Of a stretch of 64,000 nt of DNA, positions 36,366 to 49,400 are shown in pieces. Both the position numbers and the translations under genes were made by a program. The stretch's first letter is position 1. Each line of letters starts with the position of its first letter. Source of the stretch: Saposhnikovia divaricata (lineage: Eukaryota; Streptophyta; Magnoliopsida; Apiales; Apiaceae); the NCBI GenBank assembly GCA_036435485.1, contig CM071597.1:168374147-168438146 (forward strand). The letters run 5' to 3'. A model generated the notes under the pieces. That model was not told the origin of the DNA. It was given only the letters and a program-made list of their open reading frames with translations, and did no database searches.

Positions 36366-36968
36366 TAATCAGTTCTTTGATGAATCAGTTCTTTTGTTTG
36401 ATAAAGCTTTGATGAATCTTTTATATCTTATCATAAGAATCATGGTTATATAGTTGAAAATCTTATGCAAATCTTATGTTTATATACTGCAAACAATCAA
36501 CATTATTATTATTAGAAGATTGAAAATTTTGAAAAATTCATATAAACCTCTACATACAACGATTTATACATATACACAAACAAGATCGTAAAACAATTAA
36601 ACTACAAAATTTCGGTCAAGCTTAAAGTTTTCTGACGAAGTAAAATTCATCCCAAAATCGATTTAATAAGCAAACTATCGAAACAATTATAAAACTATAA
36701 AAATCGATTTAAAACATAAAACCCCAATTCAATATAATCAAAATTTTACTCGAAACGGGGTTTGAAGGTGATTAATGATAGAGAGGAAGAAATGGGTCTT
36801 CATTTGTTGACTTAAAGCTGCCAAAAATCAACTCGAACGAGGGGGAGGTGGGTGGCGGTGGAAGATAGCAGAGGGGACAGAGACGAGAGACGCGGGGGGG
36901 GGGGTGGTGTACGGGTAGTTTTAGGAAAACAAAAGCAAAAAACAACAAAAATGAACTATAAAATTATA
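36366..36968. other. Intergenic, nothing recognised
   Basis: This is the target side of the truncated copia element. The first 60 bp repeat AAGAACTGATT-like words. A G-rich block with a run of ten or more G lies at 36892-36904. No gene was seen. The last 8 bases (AAATTATA) are the left duplication of the next element. Confidence 0.5.
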
Positions 36969-37406
36969 GAAAAAATGCCAAAAATACCCCTTTTTTTAAC
37001 TTTTTGACGAGAATATCACTTCTGAATTTTTTTTGCCAAAAATACCAGTGTATTACGTATTTTCAAAATGGATAATACTATTATGCATTTGTCAAATGGG
37101 TATTACATAGAAAGTAAAAAAAATTAAAAAAATATAAAAATTGGCTGTGTTACGCATTCCAGAAATGCGTATCACCTTCAAAAGAAGTGTGATACGCATT
37201 TCCAGAATGCGTAACACAGTTATTTAAATTTTTCTTGTTATTTTTCATTTTTTTTTAAAATTTCTTACATGATACACATTCCTCAAATGCGTAATAGCAT
37301 TAACCATTTTGGAAATGCGTAATAGACTGGTATTTTTGGAAAAAAATTTAAAACCGGTATTTGTGTAATAAAATCTTTAAAAAAATGGCATTTTTGGGCA
37401 TTATCC
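36969..37406. mobile_element. Foldback MITE
   Basis: The two halves are inverted copies of each other over about 180 bp: left-arm words GCCAAAAATACC, CCAAAAATACCAGTGTATTACG and TTTTCAAAATGG reappear in reverse complement at the right. AAATTATA flanks both sides (36961-36968 and 37407-37414), an 8-bp direct repeat compatible with hAT-type insertion, though AT-rich. No coding capacity. Confidence 0.7.
37145..37219. repeat. Central near-perfect hairpin of the MITE
   Basis: Arms of about 31 nt pair with two mismatches (CTGTGTTACGCATTC against its complement), and the loop CTTCAAAAGAAG is itself partly paired. A transcript through it would form a 75-nt stem-loop. Confidence 0.85.
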
Positions 37407-37414
37407 AAATTATA

Positions 37415-37915
37415 CTTATTAAAATAACTAGCTTATAGCCCGTGCAAGGCACATGTTACTTTTTTTAATTAGTTTATAGTGTAGTGTAATTTTATAAATA
37501 TTAATTTTAATATGTTAAAATCGAATACTCACCCCTATCAGCAAACACAGATGAATAAGTAATTAAACAACCTAAACAGAGGAATAATTAATTTAATTAA
37601 TCAATATAACGAGAGAGACAGAGACGGAGAGAGAGAGAGAGAGAGAGATTATACATTAACACAGTGGAGAAAAATTAGTAGCTCGCGATCCATACAAAGT
37701 CGCTTATGAAGACGGTGAAGAGTCAAATTTCACGAGCTGATCAAACTTCTCAACACATTTCTCCACATTTTCTTTGTCAAAATCGCGAGTTACAATCTCC
37801 ATGCATTAGCTGTGAAGAAAATTGTTCAATCGGCCAACAAACTGTGGATTCAAAACACCAAGTACAGAAGACACCCTAATAATGGTGTGAAAGAACAAAC
37901 AAGCCCCAACTTCAG
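37415..37915 (-). other. Spacer with an unidentified exon-like frame at the element A border
   Basis: On the minus strand, about 37915-37700 gives an open, protein-like stretch (ACLFFHTIIRVSSVLGVLNP, ending NNFLHS and a TAA), and after the stop, in the same frame, an ATG frame starting MEIVTRDFDKEN. It abuts the end of element A's LTR exactly, so A may have inserted into a host gene. I do not recognise the protein and give no function. A GA microsatellite is at about 37629-37648. TAGCTTATAGCCCGTGCAAG near 37430 resembles a common plant repeat end. Confidence 0.35.
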
Positions 37916-39842
37916 TGTAACACCCCAGATCCGGGGTCGGGGATCGGGTCGTTACGGTCTCATATTCCATACATAACACTTGACTTGAGTCCAACGTAAA
38001 TAAGTAGCATGTTGTGACCCCACAATCATATCCACTCACACACACAACAGTTGTAGTCTCAGAGATGAAATTGAAATAAGTCTTACATTAAAGGATTTAC
38101 AAATAAAAGTTATTACAATCCAAAAGGAGTAACAACATAAATTTAAAGTTCTTGCCGTTGATTAACATTAGTTATACATATACTTAAACTGGAAAGCAAA
38201 AGCTACCTATCTATGCTACCTCAGCAATGGCAGCGATGAAATCAGCGGGTAGACCTCTGGCTGGGATAACCTGCTTGTGCCGAGTGCGCCTTACGCGGGC
38301 CATTCTGCCTAGCTGTTGTTGTGACATAATAAATAAGCAAGGGTGAGCAATAGCCCACCAACAATAATATAAAGCTGAGCAACAAATATATATATAACAA
38401 GTCAACAATATCGTTGAAACCATATGCCATGCATTTATGAAGATAGTGCCAGTATAATGTAAAGGATGAAGTTACAAGGTAACTCAAAGAGTATATTTCT
38501 GTGGAAATATCTGCTATGTCAAGGATAAGCAAGATATCATTATTTATCATAAAAGAGGAATTTGCAGGAAGTATTGCAATTCCAGACTCAGCCACTTTTT
38601 CACTTGCCAACACCGATAGTGTTGCAGAAAATTTCCAACATTTGAAAGGTGAACTAATACTGGAGCATTGACGCGCCAGGAGACATAACATTCACGATGA
38701 TCAGTCGCAGGTTATGCTCCCCACCTCTTGTTCTCTACATGTAGAAGGAAGCACCGACGGATACCAACTTGTTCCAACACTCTTACCCCTCGAATGATGA
38801 GTGGGTACACAAGATTCAATGAATAATAGCGATCAAGTTGCGAGTGAAAATAATAGTTTCAAAGAATTTATGACCGGGAAGTCAACAAGATAAATAACAT
38901 TTCTCAAGTAATGTTCCTTTATAATTTGGAAGATGGATTTGAATGAGGTATATAGTTTTGAGAACCTTTCTTGATTTAATAATATTGAATAGGCTCAGAA
39001 TAATTACATAATACTCGAAGGTTGAAGATAATATTTGAACGAAATAAATCATTTTTATATGAGTTAGAATAATTAAATAAATATTCCAAAGAATATTTAT
39101 TAAATCGAAATATCGAAGGAATAATCCTGATATAAAATATTACCCAGAATAATCCTCGAATAAATATTCACAAATAATATCCATTAAAAAATTAATGAAT
39201 ATTTAAATAAATAGTACTTATCAAATAAATAAAGCTCGAATGAATATTTGAAATAATATTCACTGAACAAATATTGAATATTCAAATTAATAATACTTAT
39301 CGAATAATTAAAACTCGAACGAATATTCGAAATAATATTCACCGGATAAATAGTGAATATTCTAATTATTATTACTGATTGTAGTAATAATTACTAAATG
39401 AAAATTCGAAACAACATTCGATAATTGAATCGACTTTAAACGAATATTTAAAAATAATATTTGTTGAATAAATGAAGTTCAAATGAATATTCAAGATAAT
39501 ATTTATTAAATGAATACGGCTTAAAAAGGAATTTAGAAATAATATTTAATAGGTAATTAATCTCGAATGAATATTCAAATTAATATTCATTAAATAAATA
39601 ATGGGAAAATATTTACTTAGATATTTTCCTTCGAAAATAATCGCGATATATCAAGAAATACTGACTCCCGGTCTATAATCAAAGAATGAGATTCATATGC
39701 CCTTCTCTAAGGGTCGTAGCAATATCCAGCTTATAACTGATTATTCACTATCTAGCTTATAAGCCAACAATAATTCAGGGAACAAGTATATCAATATAAC
39801 TTGAAAGTAGGCATACATGCTATGGCATATGTATAACAGAAA

Positions 39843-39893
<51 letters not shown>

Positions 39894-40209
39894 CAACAAC
39901 AGCCTTTGAAAGGATTTGAAACTTGCCTGGTAGTCGAGTGTGGGTAGAGGTAGTGTGCCCTGGGTCTGCTCGGTGATCTATAAACAATCAGGATATTTGA
40001 GATTAATTATGTAACACTTTTTGAAAAGGCTAAGTACAACTTAACTTAAGTCGAAACACGATTTCGAATTATCTCGTTATGCACCGTTTTCGTGTACTCT
40101 TATTAACCTCGTTTCGACCCGACATTTGTTCGTTATTACGGCTCGTCGTTACACTTACACTTGGTATATACTTAAGCCATGTAAGTGCTAAAGTAGGTCG
40201 TTTACGAAC
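37916..40209 (-). mobile_element. Element A 3' LTR, distal part (Ty3/gypsy)
   Basis: Minus-strand LTR sequence ending CCCCGGATCTGGGGTGTTACA-like at 37916. It is homologous in reverse to the 3' half of element C's LTR (AATATTCA-rich array, TA microsatellite at 39846-39890, GGGTGAGCAATAGCCCACC segment). It breaks at 40209 (TTACGAAC) and resumes at 56695, as shown by alignment with C's uninterrupted LTR at about 42405 (TTACGAACCAAT in reverse). Combined LTR length is about 4.24 kb. Confidence 0.85.
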
Positions 40210-40437
40210 TGTAATAACCCGAATTTTGGGTAGAATTAAAACTTTTCTTATTGTGGTTAAAGAGCACTAATGAATGGTGGTTTCAAAGAACAATGATTGT
40301 AATGAATGGATATTGCTTTGGACAATGATCCTGATGCATTGGTATATTGTCAGAATAGAGTAATTCGATGGTTGAGGACCTAGATAAGAATAATCTACCA
40401 TCCAGGAAGGAGCTAATGGATCCTTGAAGGGAAATGA

Positions 40438-40573
40438 GTACGTGCATAGTGTTTCCCCATACGTGCATAGTGTTTTCCGTACGTGCATAGTGTTTCCCAT
40501 ACGTGCATAGTATTTCCCGTACGTGCATAGTGTTTCCCGTACGTGCATAGTGTTTCCTGTACGTGCATAGTAA
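40438..40573 (+). repeat. 20-bp tandem array with ACGTG cores (5' LTR)
   Basis: Seven units of TACGTGCATAGTGTTTCC(C) at a 20-bp period, with no spacers, so not CRISPR-like. Each unit has an ACGTG core. The same array, also seven units, lies at 50902-51034 in the 3' LTR. Position, about 230 bp into the LTR, is where U3 enhancers are expected. Confidence 0.85.
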
Positions 40574-42712
40574 TTTGGTGGATGAATAGTGATTTTGTAA
40601 GTTGGAAAACTTTTCACGCCACCCTATGTACGGGACGTGATATGGATGTTTCGAAGTCATATTAGTAATACGCGGAGGAAATAAGTGAATGCAGAGACGA
40701 TCGGAATTCAGAAATTCAAAATTCTTTTTCGGTATAATATTTGACCGGACAGTGGATTAAATATTATTATAATCCAAGAATTGAGATATTAACTTTGAGG
40801 ATTTGATATTTTGGGATGTTATTATATTTGATTTAAGAATGAAGGTAGGAAACCACTGAGGCAGTGAAACTAGCGTTCTAGAAACCGCTAAAACGTTATA
40901 ACGAGATTAATCAATAAAGCGAACGAATCCTAGATTACGGATTAAGTTCGTATCGAGATTAAATATCCTATATGATCATCAAGAGAATTATATCAAGTGG
41001 ATTAAATTATTTAATCAAGGATTAAATCAAAACAATTTAGGAGTTAAGTGATTTAAATCACTTAAATCAAACAAGAAACAAAACAAATATCTATCAAAAC
41101 TTATCCAAGACTCTTGGCTCTTACCCCAATGCTATCAATCTCATCCTACCAGCTGATAATATCTAGTTATATGAGCAAAAAGTAGATGATCAAGTGGGAG
41201 AAAAGAGAGAAAAGCAAAAGAAAACATAGAACATACAAACTGTCCAGCAGAAACATAACACAAAGAAAAATTCATATCTCCACTTCTATCCATCCTTAAA
41301 TCACCAAATTTTTATCATAGCTTCTCGACTCCATGGGCAAGATTCGTTCCAAATTTCATGGAAATCCAAGTACTATAGCCTAGTCAAATCCATGCTTAAA
41401 GTTGGAGGACCAAAACTGTCTAGGTTCTGATCAGAAGAAAGATGGGGCTAAAAACCCTAGCTCCCATGGTTGGATTCTTGTGTTCTATAGCTCAAAAGAA
41501 ATTCCTTGAAGAGTAGAAGGTGTGGTAAAAATTTTAGAACCAAACTCTTAGTTTTTGATTTTATATGATTTTTACAAGATTGATGATGAATAGTGGATCT
41601 TAGAAACTAACTTTGTTTTCATGATTTCTTTGGATGATCTAAGGTTTGATTAAGCTAGACAAGGACCATACCAAGCTTATTAAGGTTATATCATACTCCA
41701 AGGAAGGTAGATCTCTTGAAACCCTAGCATTTGATTTGAGATTTATGAATGTTTTTGATGGATTTAGCTTGGTATGATTATAGTGATAATTATAAGCATG
41801 ATTATGTAATTAGTTACATGATTTAAGATGCATGATGATTTTGATGCTAAGATCAGTAGCTTCTGGACTTGTGAGATGATTATTATGTGTATAAATTGTA
41901 TTGATGCCCGGTGTGGCTTGGGTTGTTGATTGCGATTTTTGGAACGTTCGTATTATAGCCGTTATAATGCCGAAATTTCATTAATCATCGAAAACCATGC
42001 ATCACAGTAGGTCTAATGGCTGAAAATGGACAAGTATCTAACATGCCCTTGTAGATCTTGAGTCGTAGATCATTTTGGAAAAAGAATCGAATCAAACAGA
42101 CTTACGGTTTAGGATTTATGACCGATTTACTAAAAGTAATTCGAATCCGTAAACGAAAGTTCGTAACTGAAATTGAACCCTCGTAAAATATGTAAAGTCA
42201 TGACGAATCTTGGTAAATAAATACTAGAGGTAAAAAGAAAGGTGTGAAAGAAAACCGTATGTCAAAAGGATCGCTTTTCGATTTATTAAAAATATTCGAG
42301 TCGAGGTTAAACGCGAACGGACCCCTAAAAGATGACTCTATTATAACTTCGGTAAAACACTTAGAAAACGGGTGATAAAACTCGGAGTATAATATTGGTT
42401 CGTAACGATCGACTTTAGAACTTGTATGACTTAAGTATGTCCCAAGTGTAAGTACAGTGACATGTCGTATTAACGAACGAATGTCGGGTCGGATCAATGA
42501 TAAAAGGAATCCACAAAAAGGGGTATAACGAGATAACTCGAGAACGTGTTTTGATTTAAGTATAACTTAACTTTTAAGATGTTAAGTGATTAATCCCGAA
42601 TGCCTTGGCTATTTATAGATCACCAAGCTGACCCGGGACCCGCTACCACCACCCCTTACCGTACTCGACTACCAGGCAAGTTTCAATTCCCTTCTTTTAG
42701 GCTGTTGTTGTG

Positions 42713-42766
<54 letters not shown>

Positions 42767-43009
42767 TTCTGTTATACATATGCCATAGCATGCATGCCTA
42801 CTTTCAAGTTATATCGTTATGCTTGTTCCCTGATTGTTTATCGGCTTATAAATTAGATAACTAACGTATCAATTATAAGCCGGTTATTGTAAGACCCTCA
42901 TAGAAGGGCGTATACATCTTATTCGTCAAATATAGACCGGGAGTCAATATTTCTTGATATATCGAGATTACCTCGGAGGAAAATATTTAAGTAAATATTT
43001 TCCATTATT

Positions 43010-43600
43010 TGGGCGACGAATATTATTTGAATATTCGTTCGAGATTATTTATTTAACGATCCTTACTTCAAATAATTATTTGAACGTAACCATTCGACGA
43101 ATAATATTTTTCAATATTCATTCAAAGTCGAATAGAATATCGATTATTATTCCGAATATTCTTCTAAAGATTGGAGTACTAAATGAATATTATTTGAATA
43201 TCCTTTTAGACTATTATTTTATTAAATGAATATTACTTTTGAATATTCATTTAAGATATTAATTACTTGATGAATATTATTCTAATATTCATCTGAAGCT
43301 TGATTTATTTATCGAATATCATCTCGAATATTCCTTTAAAGTTTGGATTACTAAATGAATATTACTTGATATTCATTTAGAATATTATTCATTAAATGAA
43401 TATTACTTTTTGAATATTCATTTAAATTCCTTATTAATTAATGAATATTATTTTGAATATTCATTTAAATATTTATTTATTCAATAAATATTCTCTTGAT
43501 GTTTCTTCAAGGATTATTTGGAGAAATACTCTGATTAATGATATTCTTTCATATTCCTAAATATTCTTTAAATATTTTAATTCAATAAATATTCTCTGAA
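43010..43600. repeat. AATATT-rich imperfect palindromic array (element C 5' LTR)
   Basis: About 20 units such as AATGAATATTATTTGAATATTCATTTA follow each other with variable spacing. Most contain the palindrome GAATATTC or AATATT. The matching array is at 54800-55400 in the 3' LTR and, in reverse, at 39020-39620 in element A's LTR. Confidence 0.8.
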
Positions 43601-44956
43601 TATTTATTCCATACTTAGAATATCCTCAATAAGGTTTATCTTCTTCGATTATTACGGAAAATATCTCGGAGTCATATTATTATTAATCTTATATCAAGAA
43701 AGGTTCTCAGACATCATTCTTCTTGAGTCTATCTCCCTAAAAATAAGGGAACCTTACTTGGAAAATGTTATTTATCCTGTCGACTTATCGGTCATAAAGT
43801 ATTCTCTTCACTCGCAACTCGGGTGCTATGGACTTATTAAGTCGTTGTTTACCTTCTCATCTTTCGAGGGGTAAGATTGTTGGAACAAGTTGATATTCGT
43901 TACCAAGCAATAGCTTGGAAGTTATTGGTGTATTTTCCTTTCCAACTAGGTACGACTACTTTGTAGAGTCTTATCAACAAGTATTATACTTGGGGAAAGG
44001 GGGACGAACGTTACATTCAGAATCATGAATTCTATTTGAACTAGGAGTCGTGTAAGAGGCCGAGTAGCGCCGGTCCATCCCCTTTGGCCCAACCGTTGGC
44101 CGGGGAGAGCTAGTAAGGCGGTATACAAGTAAAGGCGTCAGTTCTTCCTTCTACCGGTAGTAAATCTAATTTGAGCTGTACGATCTTGACTGATCATCAA
44201 GATTGGAACAGCGGGCGCGGTGAATACTCCATCATTGGTTCATCATCCAAACTTAATTATTTCCTGCAACATGATTACTGTTGGCAGAGCTGGAAAAGTG
44301 TTCATAACTGGAATTGCAATCTTTTCATGCAAGTTCTTCTTTTTAATGAAATGAGAATATCTCGCTTACTTTTGATGTAGCAGATATTTCTACAAACAAA
44401 TACTTTAAGTTACCTTGTAACTTCATCGTTCATATTATACTGGCATCATTTCCGTAAATGCATGGCATATGGTTTGAAAGATACTTTTGAACTGTTATAT
44501 ATTATCGTTCAGTTATATATTATTGTTGGTGGGCTATTGCTCACCCTTGCTTTTTATTATATCACAACAACAGCTAGACCAGATGACTCACACAAGGCGT
44601 ACTCGACGCAGGCGAGGACGATGAGACTACCAGAGCTGAAGAAGAAGCTATTGGTAGGATATATTTATTCTTTCAGTACCAAGTATATGGTCTAGTATGA
44701 CTTATGTAAATGGATGGCAAAGAGTATGTATTTATATTGAAATTCTTTTTGATTATAAGAACTCATAATGTGATTAATAAAATTTGATTGTTACTCTGAT
44801 TTCATCTCTGGGACTATAACGGGTGTGTTTTACATTGTTGTGTTGGGTCATAGAGATGTAAATTATTTTATGTTAAGGAAAGTTCAAGTGTTGTGGATAG
44901 AATTGGAAACCGTAACGACCGGATCCCGGACCCCGGATCTGGGGGTGTTACAGAAG

Positions 44957-44968
44957 TGGTATCAGAGC
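44957..44968 (+). other. Primer-binding site of element C
   Basis: TGGTATCAGAGC lies 4 bp after the 5' LTR, initiator Met tRNA type. Confidence 0.9.
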
Positions 44969-46417
44969 GTACGTTATAAACCCCAGAGATGATGCGACGT
45001 TAAAACAATAAACTCACTAAGATAATAAGAACTCTTGCCAAGTTCATAGTCGGACTACTTCAAGTGGTATTGACATATAAAACCCTTATGGGAACTCTTA
45101 AGTATCATGATAGTAACTTAGCTCGTTCTCGTATCGACTAGTAAGGCGACAGACCTTGAGGCGTATGAGCAGCAGCATGATGATGTTTTATTATATGTTG
45201 ACGATCGGATTGTGAATTCGATAGAGTACCCTATTGAGGACTCGAAAGAGGTTCCAGCAGAGGAGAATCCTATTGAGGATGAGGAGTTTACTCCAAGGAA
45301 ATGAGGGCTGTAGCCAGAGGGATAGCGAGAGTTAAGATTATAGTGCTCAGAGAAGTGAGCACAAAGAACTGAGATATTATTAAGAGAATTGAAATTTTAT
45401 GTTGGATTTATAGCCGAACTACGAGAGGTAGTACCAGCAATTAAGACAGATTAGAAGGATTACTTGAGGTCTTATATGGGGATAGATAAAGATCCTTAGA
45501 GACTTTCAGATTAATGAGAAAGGAGTTAGAAAGATGCATGATTATCAAAGATGTCGATGTAGGACGGGGAGCACCCAGGAGCAGTTGAGATAGAGGCAAC
45601 AAGTGCCATATTATCGGATAAATGGATTAGTGTGAATATTGTCAATGGTAAGTCGCCATGAGAAGGCGGATTTCATGGGTTATATTTTGTGAAACCAAAT
45701 TGAGATTGTTGATGTGGTTTTATTCAGCGAAATGTCCATATTATGAATGAACCAGCTTCGAAAGTAAAGATAGTGGAAAGTGATGGCCTGATTGGATAAA
45801 GTTATATAAAGTAGTAAGCGAGACGATGATCTCAGAAACTACCAGAGGAAAAGACCAGTGGGTCTATGATAAACTCGTAATATGACTACTATCAGGTACT
45901 AAGTATAAGTTTATTTTAACTCAGTAAAATGGTGAATCAGGAACGTTAGATGCATGTGATTCAGAAGAATATTAAATTCTTTCTTTTCCCCGAATAGATT
46001 ATAGTAGTTACCTTAAGTTTATTCTGACACTGAATTGCAAATGGATCAAGTAATGCGATTAGTGGTTAAGAGGTAATAGAGAATGTTTTAAGATGAAATT
46101 GGTAACGACCCGGCGTTGGTGTTGCCTAACGGGAGAAGGAAGACTTTATGATACACTATGATGCATCTCATACAGGTTTAGGTGGTGTGCTTATGCAGCA
46201 CGGCAGAGTAATTGCGGATGCATTCGAACAACACGGTACACCAGACTAGGATGGCCCTAGTAGTGCCAATTTTTATGAAACGACTAACTCCGACGGTAGT
46301 GTTCCTTCTGAAACCGTGGTTAGGAAGACTGACATTTGATATTATCGACAATTAAGATGTATATGTATCAGGAAGAGGTGGCATGTTTCAGTTTGAAACT
46401 TTTGATTTCCCTTCTAT

Positions 46418-46489
<72 letters not shown>

Positions 46490-49400
46490 GTTCCTTTCTA
46501 GTGGTTAAACTTCCAACTTTGTGTCAATAATTCCGTTATTATAACTGCTTATGATTCTACCTGCTTGGATGCTCATAGAACTATTCTCTAGGTTTCGAAA
46601 TTGATCTTCATAGTGTTACCGGTGGTTGGATAGATTGACCAAAATTTCCTTGATTCTGGAAAGAAATTCAACGAATTTTAGCAAACCTTGTCTTTCTGAT
46701 TATCAGAGAACATCATGGAAGAGAGTAGAAACTGGGGCGACCCCCGTGAATTGGGTAAAGTAGCCGCTATATGGGTTGGTGGATAGACCCCGGTTATCGC
46801 GATTGATTGTAGAAATACAATGATGAAGTGAGATTGGACGAAAACAGGAAATGTGAGTAAGAAACTAGTCGGACTGAGAAACTCCGGGATTGACTTAAGT
46901 GAAAAGGCTGTTATACCATGAATGGTAAGCTTGCGTGGCACGTGGGATTGATAAAAATAGTTGAAAAGATAAAAGTGGAGGAAAAGTAACCGGAGACGGT
47001 GACGAGAAGTCGATTAAGACCTATATGGAGTAAAGTTTTGGAAAGGTAGAAAGGTATCAAAGTAGAAGGCACTATGCCAGCAATTGCTAGAAAAGTAATG
47101 CTAATTAGCCAACCCCAAAAACCATATATTTTTATTTTAGTGTGGTCAGTTGAGGCCAAGTCACAAAGGATTATCAAGTGACTAGACCAGCAATGAAAGG
47201 ACAAAGCAGGGTTGCTTCTAAGTAAGCGCCGACTGCAAGGGCTTTTGATATAAATGAAATATTAATGAGATCGTAGGAATCTTCTACTGAACCCTTTGCA
47301 ACCCATGTTTGGATTGGGAATTTACTAGACTTTTTGGAATGGGGTCACCCGTACTAAAGTGATTCATGTGTATATGATTGCCCAAGATTACGAGTAAAAA
47401 TGGAAGTCTAATGACTTGAGATGTATGATGTTATGGTATTATAAATACCATGAATATAGTATGACCAAGGGAAGTAAACAAGGAAGGTTTATGAAGAGAG
47501 TATAGAAATGGTCATAGATGGATCAGTATGCTGTAGAAATTTTGTCTAAGGCAAGTACCTTTGAGAAAAATGATAAGTACTAAGAGATTCACGTTGAACT
47601 CGATCAATATCTTCCAGAACATCCTTGCTACCATTACCAAGTTCTGTAAGAGAGCAGATAGACATACGTTGTCTTTTGGAAGGTCAAATAGGCTGACAAC
47701 TATCTGAAAGAAGAGGTTAGCATTAAGCCACCGATCGATTATCAAATGAGAATGATTGAAAAGAGACCCTTATTAAGGATACATGATTTGATTTCCAAGT
47801 ATAGGATGCAAGAATTCCTTGGCAGTTGAATTAAGGATAGGATATCCATAAATTAAGACAAACCCTGGGGAATGCACAAAGGATGGCATTAACCCTAATA
47901 ACGACATTATGAACTCAGATGATATGAGTTGGACTTGCTAAGGCAACAATGACCGGTAAGGATTATTAAAAAGAGTTCTGGAAAGAACATAGATAGAATT
48001 ATTAGAGTATTGATCAATGACATTTTGATATACCCTGTACCCAGAAAATACAGGAGGAATGATGAGGATGACCTATGAAACCTTACAAGAAAAAAAAAGT
48101 AATATTCCGAACTTCAAAATGGAAGTTTGGTAAGGAATGTATGACATAGTAACGATAATGCCAGATGAGGCATGTATGAAACCCTGAGGAAGTATGGATT
48201 GAACCTATAAAGGTTGAGATTATCCTAAGATAAGGAAAGAACTAAGAAAAGAAGTATCCTAAGTAGGATTGGGAATAAACGTGATAAAGTTCCCACGGGT
48301 AGGTGGAAGCAATGACTTATGGAAAAAGACTGATAAATATATTTTTCTCCATCAGCAGAGCTTAAGGGAGAATGCTTTCACCCAACAGTGATGGGAATGA
48401 GGTAGAAAAGTTTGAATTGGAATATATCCAGAGAACAAGGATTACCAGAAATTATTATTATCAAGAAAGGCCAATGAGGTGGCCGACAGTCTAAGTATAA
48501 AGGAATAATTACAAATGTTCATACCGAAAAACAAAATGATATTTGGAAAGACCTTGAAGGTCATATCGGAGTGGAGGAAGTTACATTCCTTTTGATGATT
48601 GTGCAAGAATCGAAGGTAATAATAGTTTATGTAAAGATTCGATTTGTAATGGAGTCTTAAGCATATTACGTACCTTAGAAGGTCCCGTTTTGAGGCAAAC
48701 CAGGACCATGATACAAAATTGACGAAGTAAACCGTTAAGTTTCCAGTCTTTTATGGAAGCTGCATGAATGATAGTTTCATCAACCTGACATAGCTGCGAT
48801 GCTTGAAACTCTTCTGCAATTTTATCTACTTCATGTAATATCTACATCAAGTTCAGGAAGTGTTCTTTATGGATAAGGAATAGTGATTTCCAGAGAACCT
48901 ACCCAGAGTACCACTCGATCGAGAGATTTGATTCTTTTCGAATTAGGGAGAAATTGATATTATAATAATGATGGATTAGTTGATACCCAATGGAGCCAAA
49001 TTGATTATGAGGGAAATAATTCAAGGATAAAGACGGAGTCAGAGATTTTGGAATCTAGTTCAGACTAAGAGATTATGACGCCAGAGATATGAGGCTTGAT
49101 TAGCTCATATGGTTGACCCCGAGGAAAGAGACACCAAGTATAATTATAATGATTTTGGGAGGTTGTACAAGGTTTTAATAAGCTACCAGATAACGATTTG
49201 GATGACATAATAATGAATATCGAGTGTTCAGAGCCTAGTGCTGCATCTCCCGTTAGCCCAGTAGGAATAAAAGAATTATCAACTCAGATGCGAGGATTGT
49301 TGAATAAGAGTGCGATGAGACTCAGTGTGCCACCGTGAGGAACCGGTGTGTTGTAAGAAAGAAATATGTTAGCACAAGATTGTGCATCGAACCTCGAGAG

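Larger units (their letters stand above)
40210..44952 (+). repeat. 5' LTR of element C
   Basis: It starts TGTAATAACCCGAATTTTGG and ends ACCCCGGATCTGGGGGTGTTACA-like at 44952, with TGTAA/TTACA inverted ends. It contains the 20-bp tandem array, a TA microsatellite (42718-42764) and an AATATT-rich array. At 4.7 kb it is long for an LTR, in the range of Tekay-, Ogre- or LARD-type elements. Confidence 0.9.

Noticed and set aside
40438..40573. CRISPR-like regular repeats
   Set aside because: Repeats are directly adjacent with a 20-bp period and no spacers, lie in an LTR, and recur in the partner LTR.
43946..44128. 60-codon minus frame present identically at 55733-55915
   Set aside because: Identity only reflects the two LTR copies; no protein features and no conservation evidence beyond LTR identity.
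44462..44695. 77-codon frame repeated at 56249-56482
   Set aside because: Again an LTR-pair duplicate; low-complexity hydrophobic text without a recognisable domain.
44957..44968. tRNA-like sequence TGGTATCAGAGC (also at 4806)
   Set aside because: These are primer-binding sites next to LTRs; no cloverleaf surrounds them.
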